Shown: positions 30,312 through 37,380 of the stretch, one piece after another | How the letters are laid out: each line of letters starts with the position of its first letter | Numbering within the stretch: position 1 is the stretch's first letter | Assembly: GCF_015356865.1 (NCBI RefSeq) | Contig: NZ_JAAFZA010000091.1 | Location: forward strand, 1 to 38,215 | Reading direction: 5' to 3' | Source: Catenulispora pinisilvae | Lineage (GTDB): Bacteria; Actinomycetota; Actinomycetes; Streptomycetales; Catenulisporaceae | DNA length: 38,215 nucleotides | Translations under genes and position numbers: made by a program | The notes under the pieces: generated by a model | The model's database searches: none | What the model saw: the letters and a program-made list of their open reading frames with translations, nothing else | What the model was told of the DNA's origin: nothing

Positions 30312-31880
30312 ATGGCAGGGCTGGGTTTCTGGAAGATCGCGCAAGCCGACCCCGACTGGACCGCCGTCATCGAGGAAGCCGGCGACGAGCACAGAGCCGG
30401 CGACGTCCTGGCGCGCGCCAACCAGACCGTGCACGCGCTGCGCGCCCTCGGCATGGCCGACGGCGACGGGCTCACGCTGCTGATGCCCAACCTGGTGGAG
30501 ATGGTCGAGATCTACGCCGCGGCCTTGCAGGCCGCGTGGTACTACACGCCGATCAACTTCCACCTGGCCGGGCCCGAGATCGCCTACATCATCCACGACG
30601 CCGAGGCCAAGGCCTTCTTCTGCCACGCGCGCTTCGCCGACCTCGGCCTGGCCGCCGTCGCGGAACTGGAGAAGGAGGGGCGGGGGCTGCCGAAGGAGGC
30701 GCTGATCAGCGTCGGCGGCGACATCCCCGGCTTCACCCCGCTGGAGCAGTTCCGTGCCGGGCACAGCACCGACCTGCCGGAGAACCGCGGCTACGGCACG
30801 GCGATGCACTACACCTCCGGCACCACCGGCAAGCCCAAGGGCGTGCGGCGCGCGCTGTCCGGTCAGGACCCGGACATGATGGCCGAGATGAGCACGGTGT
30901 TGCCCGGCTTCTTCGGCATCAAGCCCGGTGGCGGCGGCGTGCACCTGGTCACCTCGCCCAACTACCACACCGCGGTCACCCAGTTCGGCGGCACCGCGCT
31001 GCAGATGGGCCACACCCTGGCGCTGATGGACAAGTGGACGCCGGAGGGCACGCTGGAGATGATCCAGCGCACCAAGGCCACGCACACTCACATGGTCCCG
31101 ACCCAGTTCCACCGGATGCTGCACCTGCCGGAGGAAGTGAAGCAGCGGTACGACGTCTCCTCGATGAAGGTCGCGATCCACGCCGCCGCGCCGTGCCCGC
31201 AGCACGTCAAGCGGGCCATGCTCGACTGGTGGGGCCCGGTCATCTACGAGTACTACGCCGCGACCGAGGGCGGCGGCACCATCGCCACCCCCGAGGACTG
31301 GGTGGCGCATCCCGGCACCGTCGGCAAGGCCTGGCCGATCAGCGAGGTGGTGGCCCTGGACGAGAACGGCGCGGAGGTCGCGGTCGGCACGCCGGGCACC
31401 GTCTACATGAAGATGGGCGTCGGCGAGTTCGAGTACAAGGGCGACAAGGCGAAGACCGAGGCCAACCGGCACAACGGCTACTTCACCGTCGGCGACATCG
31501 GCTACTTCGACGAGGACGGCTTCCTCTACCTCTGCGACCGCAAGATCGACATGATCATCTCCGGCGGCGTCAACATCTACCCGGCCGAGATCGAGGGCGA
31601 GCTGCTGCGGCATCCGGCGGTCGGCGACGTCGCGGTGTTCGGCATCCCGGACGAGGACTGGGGCGAGCAGATCAAGGCCGTGGTCGAGCTGAACGAGGGG
31701 TACGAGCCCGCCGACGCGCTCGCCGCGGAGATCATCGGCTCACTGGAGGGCCGGCTGGCCCGGTTGAAGTGGCCCAAGACGCTGGACTTCACCGACCAGC
31801 TCCCGCGCGAGCCCAACGGGAAGCTGTTCAAACGGCGGCTGCGCGACCCGTACTGGGCCGGCCACCAGAGCGCGATCTGA
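30312..31880 (+). CDS. Acyl-CoA synthetase (AMP-forming)
   Basis: A complete 522-residue ANL-family enzyme. The AMP-binding P-loop is YTSGTTGKPKG (167-177), the A5 motif is YAATEGGGT, the hinge region is FTVGDIGYFDEDGFLYLCDRKIDMIISGGVNIYP, and the catalytic lysine is Lys504 in REPNGKLFKRRL. It would activate a carboxylate to its CoA thioester. The C-terminal pattern (LPREPNGKLFKRRLRDPYW) resembles FadD enzymes of steroid or branched acyl-chain degradation. GGCGGGAG precedes the ATG. It is followed 14 bases later by the DUF35 gene, then by two thiolase-like genes, so its product probably feeds them. The KstR-like operator upstream agrees with a steroid-type substrate, but the substrate is inferred. 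Confidence 0.93.
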   Translation: MAGLGFWKIAQADPDWTAVIEEAGDEHRAGDVLARANQTVHALRALGMADGDGLTLLMPNLVEMVEIYAAALQAAWYYTPINFHLAGPEIAYIIHDAEAKAFFCHARFADLGLAAVAELEKEGRGLPKEALISVGGDIPGFTPLEQFRAGHSTDLPENRGYGTAMHYTSGTTGKPKGVRRALSGQDPDMMAEMSTVLPGFFGIKPGGGGVHLVTSPNYHTAVTQFGGTALQMGHTLALMDKWTPEGTLEMIQRTKATHTHMVPTQFHRMLHLPEEVKQRYDVSSMKVAIHAAAPCPQHVKRAMLDWWGPVIYEYYAATEGGGTIATPEDWVAHPGTVGKAWPISEVVALDENGAEVAVGTPGTVYMKMGVGEFEYKGDKAKTEANRHNGYFTVGDIGYFDEDGFLYLCDRKIDMIISGGVNIYPAEIEGELLRHPAVGDVAVFGIPDEDWGEQIKAVVELNEGYEPADALAAEIIGSLEGRLARLKWPKTLDFTDQLPREPNGKLFKRRLRDPYWAGHQSAI

Positions 31881-31894
31881 GGCGCGGGATCGAG

Positions 31895-32947
31895 ATGACG
31901 ACTCAGGCTTCTTCGTCCTCCCAGGCCGCTCAGACCTCCGCTTCCCGGGCCTCGGCCTCTCAGACCTCTGATGAGCGTGTGGTGCACGTCCTGGAGTTCC
32001 CCGGCGGCTACACCCGCTCCACCGGACCGGTGATCGGCCGGTTCCTGACCGGCCTGCGCTCCGGGCGGCTGTTCGGCGTGCGGATGCCGGACGGCAGGGT
32101 CCTGGTCCCGCCGACCGAGTACGATCCGCAGACCGCGGCCGCGCTGGGGACCGCCGACGAGGATTGGGTGGAAGTCGGCCCGGCCGGGACCGTGACCACC
32201 TGGACCTGGGTCGACGATCCGCGCCCGGACCACCCACTGGACCGGCCTTTCGCCTGGGCCCTGATCCGGCCAGACGGCGCCGACACCGCGCTGCTGCACG
32301 CCGTGGACAGCGGTTCGAAGGCGGCGATGGCGACCGGGATGCGGGTGCATCCGACGTGGCGGGCCGAGCGCACCGGGGCGGTCAAGGACATCGCGTGCTT
32401 CGCGCCGGGGGAGGGGCCGGCCGAGGTGCCGGCGCTGGTTCCGGCGCCGGATGGGGAAGCAGAGCTCGAACCCGTCTCCATGGTCACGCTGCCGCACCGG
32501 TTGGAGTACCGGCTGCGGGGCGGGACGGTCTGGAACCACTTCATCGACGGCATGGCCGTCGGGCAGATCCGCGGCACGCGCTGTGCGAAGTGCGGCAAGG
32601 TCTTCGTGCCGCCGCGCGGCGCGTGCCCGGGCGACGGCGTGCCGGCCACCGAGTGGGTGGACCTGCCGGACACCGGCGTGCTGACCACGTTCGCGGTCAA
32701 CAACGTCCCGGCCGCCGGCGCGCCGGAGGTGCCGTTCATCAGCGGCTACGTGCTGCTGGACGGCGCCGACATCGCGATGCTCGCCCTCGTCTCCGACGTG
32801 CCGTGGCAGGAGGTGCGGATCGGGATGCGGGTGCGGGGGGTGTGGGTGCCGGACGCCGAGCGGACGCGGTCGGTGAAGAACCTGAAGTGGTTCGCCCCGA
32901 CCGGCGAACCCGACGTCCCGTTCGAGCAGTTCGAGGAGTACGTGTGA
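31895..32947 (+). CDS. Tandem DUF35 / OB-fold acyl-CoA-associated protein
   Basis: A 350-residue cytoplasmic protein made of two DUF35-like OB-fold halves. Residues 1-26 are Ser/Gln/Ala-rich and disordered. The first half (about 45-180) lacks the zinc-ribbon cysteines. The second half (about 210-350) carries a zinc-ribbon-like RCAKCGKVFVPPRGACPGDG with Cys230, Cys233 and Cys244. Both halves end alike (AVKDIACFAPGEGPAEVP and SVKNLKWFAPTGEPDVP), which shows an internal duplication. Related single DUF35 domains (as in ChsH2) bind thiolase-like aldolases and acyl-CoA. The stop overlaps the next thiolase start (TGATG). ATG 31895 starts just before the disordered head. Confidence 0.85.
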   Translation: MTTQASSSSQAAQTSASRASASQTSDERVVHVLEFPGGYTRSTGPVIGRFLTGLRSGRLFGVRMPDGRVLVPPTEYDPQTAAALGTADEDWVEVGPAGTVTTWTWVDDPRPDHPLDRPFAWALIRPDGADTALLHAVDSGSKAAMATGMRVHPTWRAERTGAVKDIACFAPGEGPAEVPALVPAPDGEAELEPVSMVTLPHRLEYRLRGGTVWNHFIDGMAVGQIRGTRCAKCGKVFVPPRGACPGDGVPATEWVDLPDTGVLTTFAVNNVPAAGAPEVPFISGYVLLDGADIAMLALVSDVPWQEVRIGMRVRGVWVPDAERTRSVKNLKWFAPTGEPDVPFEQFEEYV

Positions 32948-33912
32948 TGAGGGACGTCGCGGTCGTCGCGTTCGCGCAGAGCGAGCACAGCTTCTCCGAC
33001 CTCGGCTGGACCGAGGCGGACCTGGTGATGCCGCTGGTGAACGAGGTGCTGTCGGTCACCGGTATGGACCGCTCCGAGATCGGCTTCACCTGCTCGGGGT
33101 CCAACGACTACCTGGTCGGCACGCCGTTCTCGTTCGTGGCGGCGCTGGACACCATCGGCGCGTGGCCGCCGATCGCCGAGAGCCACGTGGAGCAGGACGG
33201 AGCCTGGGCGCTGTACGAGGCGTGGGTGCGGATGCAGCACGGCGACATCGACGCCGCGCTGGTGTACGGATTCGGCAAGGGGACGATCGGCGACCAGGTC
33301 GGGATCAGTTCGCTGTCCTACGACCCCTACTACCTGGCGCCGCTGGTGCCGGGGCACATCGCGATGGCCGGGCTTCAGGCGCGGGCGTTGAAGGACGCCG
33401 GGTTCGACGTCGATCCCGATCCCACGCCGCCACCGGCCACGGACGGTGCCGCGGCGGTGATCCTCGCGGCGGGCGAGGTGGCGCGCAGAGTGTGTTCGCG
33501 GCCCGCGTGGATCACCGGGCTCGACCACCGGATCGAGCCGCACGCGATCGGGTCGCGGGATCTGACGCACAGTCCGTCGACGCGGGAGGCGGCGGCGCGG
33601 GCCGGGGTGCGTCCCGGCGTCGTCGACTTCGCGGAGCTGCATACCCGTTTCGAGCATGAAGAGGTGTTGCTGCGCCGCGAGCTCGGGCTGGATGAGAAGA
33701 CGGTGGTCAACCCCTCCGGGGGGCCGCGTAAGGCCGATCCGATCATGGCGACCGGGCTGATCCGGATCGGCGAGGCCGCCGCGCGGATCCACGACGGGAG
33801 CGCTCAGCGCGCCGTCGCCCACGCCGCTTCCGGACCGTGCCTTCAACACAACCTCGTCTGCGTCCTCGCAGCTGATACCGCATCAGACCTCGTATCCGAA
33901 GGGGAGCGCTGA
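32947..33912 (+). CDS. Degenerate thiolase-like protein (DUF35-paired)
   Basis: A 321-residue thiolase-fold protein that is shorter than catalytic thiolases (about 390). Where the nucleophilic Cys is expected it reads SHVEQDGAWALYEA, so Glu82 takes that place. The GHP histidine region reads NPSGGPRKADPIMATGLIRIGEAA, without the histidine. The C-terminal loop is ASGPCLQHNLV. It is therefore unlikely to run a classical thiolase cycle. This subclass is regularly encoded next to DUF35 proteins and Ltp-like partners. The ATG overlaps the DUF35 stop by one base, and the next thiolase begins 2 bases after its stop. A shared complex with both neighbours is the best guess. Confidence 0.85.
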   Translation: MRDVAVVAFAQSEHSFSDLGWTEADLVMPLVNEVLSVTGMDRSEIGFTCSGSNDYLVGTPFSFVAALDTIGAWPPIAESHVEQDGAWALYEAWVRMQHGDIDAALVYGFGKGTIGDQVGISSLSYDPYYLAPLVPGHIAMAGLQARALKDAGFDVDPDPTPPPATDGAAAVILAAGEVARRVCSRPAWITGLDHRIEPHAIGSRDLTHSPSTREAAARAGVRPGVVDFAELHTRFEHEEVLLRRELGLDEKTVVNPSGGPRKADPIMATGLIRIGEAAARIHDGSAQRAVAHAASGPCLQHNLVCVLAADTASDLVSEGER

Positions 33913-33914
33913 CC

Positions 33915-35096
33915 ATGGGCAACCGGTGCGCCGTGATCGGCGTCGGGCAGACCAAGTACCGGACCAAGCGGGCCGACGTGTCGCTCGCCGGGATGGTGCG
34001 CGAGGCGGCGCTGGCGGCGCTGGAGGACGCCGGGCTGACGTTCGCCGACATCGACTCGGTGGTGGTGGGCAAGGCCCCGGACATGTTCGAGGGCGTCGCC
34101 ACGCCCGAGCTCTACCTGGCCGACGCGCTCGGCGCGGTCGGCAAGCCGATGATGCGCGTGCACACCGCCGGCTCGGTCGGCGGCTCGACCACGCTGGTCG
34201 GGGCCTCGCAGGTGCAGGCCGGGCTGCACGAGCGGGTGCTGGTGGTGGCGTTCGAGAAGCAGTCGGAGTCGAACGCGACGTGGGCGCTGTCCACGCACTC
34301 GCCGTTCTCCGCCTCGCTGGTGGTCGGCGCCGGCGGGTATTTCGCGCCATATATCCGGGCCTATATACGGCGTTCCGGTGCTCCGGCCAATATCGGGATG
34401 ATGGTCGCGGTCAAGGACAGAATCAATGCGTTGCGTAATCCGTACGCGCATTTGAAGATCCCCAACATCGATCTCGCGATGGTCGAGGAATCGATGATGT
34501 TGTGGGATCCGATTCGCTATCTGGAGACTTGTCCTTCTTCGGACGGTGCGGTGGCGATGGTGTTGGCCTCCGAGCGGGCCGCCGAGGCCGCCGGCGCGGC
34601 CACCGGGCGGCCGCCGGCCTGGGTGCACGGTGCGGCGATGCGCTCGGAGCCGATGGGGATGTCGGGGCGGGACAGCGTGGACCCGCGGGCCGGGCGCGAC
34701 TGCGCGGCCGACGTCTACCGGCAGGCCGGCGTCACCGAGCCCCGGCGCCAGTTCGCCACGGCCGAGGTGTACGTGCCGTTCTCCTGGTACGAGCCGATGT
34801 GGCTGGAGAACTTGGGGTTCGCGGAGAAGGGGTCGGGCTGGAAACTGACCGAGGCCGGCGCGACCGCGTTCGATGGGGACATCCCGTGGAACCCCTCCGG
34901 CGGCGTGCTCTCCTCCAATCCGATCGGGGCCTCCGGGATGATCCGCTTCGCCGAGGCCGCGCAGCAGGTCCGGGGCCAGGCCGGGGAGCATCAGGTGGCT
35001 GCCGCCGTCGACGGCTCGCGACTGGCCCTGGGGCACGCTTATGGCGGCGGATCTCAATTCTTTGCCATGTGGGCGGTGGGGGCCCGCAAGCCATAG
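33915..35096 (+). CDS. Thiolase-superfamily protein of Ltp (aldolase-like) type
   Basis: A 393-residue thiolase-fold protein of normal length. The usual triad is replaced: HTAGSVGGSTTLVGA has Ser87 in the place of the nucleophilic Cys, WNPSGGVLSSNPIGASG has Asn335 instead of His, and LGHAYGGGSQ has Ala375 instead of the second Cys. The same pattern of losses is known in Ltp2-type steroid side-chain aldolases, which work with a DUF35 partner and use tyrosines; EVYVPFSWYEPMW could supply one. A stretch near residues 140-210 uses codons rare elsewhere in the window (AGA, ATA, AAT, TGT). It ends the operon. Confidence 0.88.
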   Translation: MGNRCAVIGVGQTKYRTKRADVSLAGMVREAALAALEDAGLTFADIDSVVVGKAPDMFEGVATPELYLADALGAVGKPMMRVHTAGSVGGSTTLVGASQVQAGLHERVLVVAFEKQSESNATWALSTHSPFSASLVVGAGGYFAPYIRAYIRRSGAPANIGMMVAVKDRINALRNPYAHLKIPNIDLAMVEESMMLWDPIRYLETCPSSDGAVAMVLASERAAEAAGAATGRPPAWVHGAAMRSEPMGMSGRDSVDPRAGRDCAADVYRQAGVTEPRRQFATAEVYVPFSWYEPMWLENLGFAEKGSGWKLTEAGATAFDGDIPWNPSGGVLSSNPIGASGMIRFAEAAQQVRGQAGEHQVAAAVDGSRLALGHAYGGGSQFFAMWAVGARKP

Positions 35097-35210
35097 ATCG
35101 TTTTCTGCTCTTCCCACGTCCCGAGATGAGAATTCCACATTTCCACCGCGGTCATATGCCGCACTTGGCGTCATGTCCGGCGCGGAAACGCACGCGATAT
35201 AGGAAGGGTA

Positions 35211-35239
35211 TTGCGACGCCGTTCAGCTCGGCGTAACGT
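35211..35239 (+). promoter_or_regulatory. Promoter of the MsiK-like ATPase gene with built-in palindrome
   Basis: TTGCGA (35211-35216) and TAACGT (35234-35239) are separated by exactly 17 bases. Inside, ACGCCG (35216-35221) and CGGCGT (35229-35234) form an inverted repeat that could be a repressor site. The predicted leader is about 55 bases. Confidence 0.6.
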
Positions 35240-35300
35240 CCGCGTTCAACACCGGCACGGCGGGGCGGACCGAGGCCGGTCACCTGGGCTGTGAAGTGCG

Positions 35301-36395
35301 GTGGACGATGTGGCGACAGTCGATTTCCTTCGGGCGAGTTGCACATACCCGGAAGGCAGACGCAAGGCGGTTGACAACCTGACGCTGTCCGTGGCGGACG
35401 GCGAACTCCTGGTCCTGCTGGGCCCCTCCGGCTGCGGCAAGACCACAGCCCTGCGCATGCTCGCCGGCCTGGAGGACATCCAGACCGGCCAGGTCCTCGT
35501 CGACGGCCACGACCTGCACGGCATCCCACCCGGCGAGCGCGACCTGGCGATGGTGTTCCAGAGCTACGCCCTCTTCCCCCACATGTCGGTGGCCCGCAAC
35601 CTCGGATTCCGCATGGAACTCGCCGGCGCCCCGGCCTCGGCGGTCTCCCGCCGGGTGCGCCGCGTCGCATCAGAGCTGAACCTGTCGGACCGCCTGGACC
35701 GCCTGCCGAAGACCCTGTCCGGCGGCGAGCAACAGCGCGTGGCCATCGGCCGCGCGATGGTCCGCGAACCGCGCGTGTTCCTGATGGACGAGCCCCTGGG
35801 CGCACTGGACGCGAAGCTGCGCACGGCGGCGCGCGCGAGGATCGCCGAGATGCAGCGCAAGAGCGGCATCACGACCCTGTACGTCACCCACGACCAGGTC
35901 GAGGCGATGGCGATGGGCGACCGCATCGCGATCATGAACCGCGGCCTCCTGCAACAAGTCGACACGCCCCGCCGCCTCTACGACCACCCGGTGAACGAGT
36001 TCGTGGCCGGCTTCGTCGGCTCCCCGGCGATGAACCTGGTCCCCGGAATGTACAAGCACGGCTGGGCCCTCATCGGCGAGGCGGGCGTGTACGAGGTCCC
36101 GGTGGAGGTGGCGTACCCGCTGACCTCCCCATCGGTCCTAGTCGGCTTCAGACCGGAACACGCGACCTTCGCAGCCCCCGGCAACGGCCTCTACACCACG
36201 GTGAGCCTGGTGGAACGACTCGGGCACACGGCCTACGCACACTGCGAGATCACCGTCGGGCGCGGCCGCCGGACGGTGATCGTGCGCTGCGAGGAGAACG
36301 CGGCGCCTCGGGTCGGGGCGCAGGTGGGGGTGGTGCCGGATCCTCGGGAGATACATGTTTTCGACGGGGAGACCGGGGTGCGGGTGGGGCGGTAG
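35301..36395 (+). CDS. MsiK/UgpC-like ABC transporter ATPase
   Basis: A 364-residue CUT1-type sugar-import ATPase. Walker A is GPSGCGKTT (41-49), the Q-loop VFQSYALFPHM, the signature LSGGEQQRVAIGRA, Walker B VFLMDEPLGALD and the H-loop VTHDQVEAM are all intact. The C-terminal 120 residues form the MalK-like regulatory OB domain. No permease or binding protein is near. In Streptomyces a lone ATPase, MsiK, energises many sugar importers, so a shared role is likely. The GTG at 35301 has no strong ribosome-binding site; GTG 35310 is an alternative. Confidence 0.92.
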   Translation: MDDVATVDFLRASCTYPEGRRKAVDNLTLSVADGELLVLLGPSGCGKTTALRMLAGLEDIQTGQVLVDGHDLHGIPPGERDLAMVFQSYALFPHMSVARNLGFRMELAGAPASAVSRRVRRVASELNLSDRLDRLPKTLSGGEQQRVAIGRAMVREPRVFLMDEPLGALDAKLRTAARARIAEMQRKSGITTLYVTHDQVEAMAMGDRIAIMNRGLLQQVDTPRRLYDHPVNEFVAGFVGSPAMNLVPGMYKHGWALIGEAGVYEVPVEVAYPLTSPSVLVGFRPEHATFAAPGNGLYTTVSLVERLGHTAYAHCEITVGRGRRTVIVRCEENAAPRVGAQVGVVPDPREIHVFDGETGVRVGR

Positions 36396-36450
36396 GGGCG
36401 GCCGTCAGCGGCGGCGGTAGCGGTGGCTGCTGTAGCCGTGGCTGGGTAGC
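36387..36450. repeat. Degenerate TAG-bearing repeats across the MsiK-like stop codon
   Basis: The word G(C/G)(G/T)G-TAG-(G/C)GG-GGC recurs with TAG at 36393 (the stop), 36418, 36433 and 36447 (spacings 25, 15 and 14). The sequence is purine-rich and clearly related from copy to copy. Confidence 0.8.
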
Positions 36451-36475
36451 TATCTGCCCGCGGTCCGGTCCGTCT

Positions 36476-37210
36476 TCAGCGCTGGGTCGTGGCGATGATG
36501 CGGGCCGAGAGCGCGTCGAGCTCCAGGCCCCCCTGCGCGAGCTGGGCCTCAGCAGCCTGGTAGTACGCGGGGTGGTTCGTCGCGGCGGCGAGGGCGTCGG
36601 TCGCGCCGGCGACGTACGCGCTCAGCGCGGCCTGCCACGCGGTGGCCCCCACGGTGTCGGGCATCGCAGCCAGCTGCCCCTCGCTGGCCACCTGATCGCA
36701 CAGGGCCTTGGCAGCCGCAGGGACCGCCGCGGCGTCCTGGCGCAGGACGATGCCGTGCAGCGTGGCCGCGTCCGAGCGCAGCGCGTTGACACTGGGCGTG
36801 GCCATGATCGCCCAGCCACCGATGGACGCCATCGTGCCGCTGCCATTGCTCACCGAACTGGCATTGCCCAGCGCGGCGGCACACGAGGCACTGGCCCCCG
36901 CAGCCGGACCACCCGTGGTCGGCGACGCACTGGGGCTGGCACTCGCACTCGGACTGCTGGTCACGGCCGCCGGATTGGCCACAGCAGCGTTCCCATTCGA
37001 CCCGGCGCCCCCATTGCCGGCGGCCACCACACCACTCGAGCCCTTCGAACTCCCCGACCCGTTCGACAGCAGATGCCACCCGAACGGCCCAACCGACCCC
37101 ACCACAGCCAAGGCGGCCACCACCCCGAACGCGATGCGCCGATCAAAACGATCATCAGCCGCCCCGGACTCGTCATCACCGGACGGGGGCTGCTCGGGCG
37201 TCGTCGTCAT
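36476..37210 (-). CDS. Membrane-anchored Ser/Ala-rich protein of unknown function
   Basis: A 244-residue protein. Residues 1-25 are acidic and cytoplasmic, 26-48 form one membrane helix, and 50-110 are a Ser/Gly/Pro/Ala linker typical of wall-spanning spacers. The C-terminal 135 residues are an Ala-rich helical domain with two cysteines (ASCAAALG and ALCDQVASEG) that may form a disulfide. I recognise no family. It is convergent with the MsiK-like gene. No clear ribosome-binding site precedes the ATG at 37210. The linker composition suits a sensor or anchor. Confidence 0.6.
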   Translation of the reverse strand: MTTTPEQPPSGDDESGAADDRFDRRIAFGVVAALAVVGSVGPFGWHLLSNGSGSSKGSSGVVAAGNGGAGSNGNAAVANPAAVTSSPSASASPSASPTTGGPAAGASASCAAALGNASSVSNGSGTMASIGGWAIMATPSVNALRSDAATLHGIVLRQDAAAVPAAAKALCDQVASEGQLAAMPDTVGATAWQAALSAYVAGATDALAAATNHPAYYQAAEAQLAQGGLELDALSARIIATTQR

Positions 37211-37380
37211 GCATCAACGGTCGGACGGCTCGGCAGACCGTGCCAGCGCACTGACCCTTATGGCTGATGGCGGCCCGGCGGTGCTGTCGCATGTCAGTGC
37301 TAGCCGACGTGGCGAGCTCGCGAAAACGCGAACGCGCGCAGCGTTGAACGGTGACACGGGCCGCGTGCATTGCGCCCATC

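Noticed and set aside
30536-31894. An 803-residue rightward protein ending at 32947
   Set aside because: The part before 31895 is a second-frame reading of the acyl-CoA synthetase gene.
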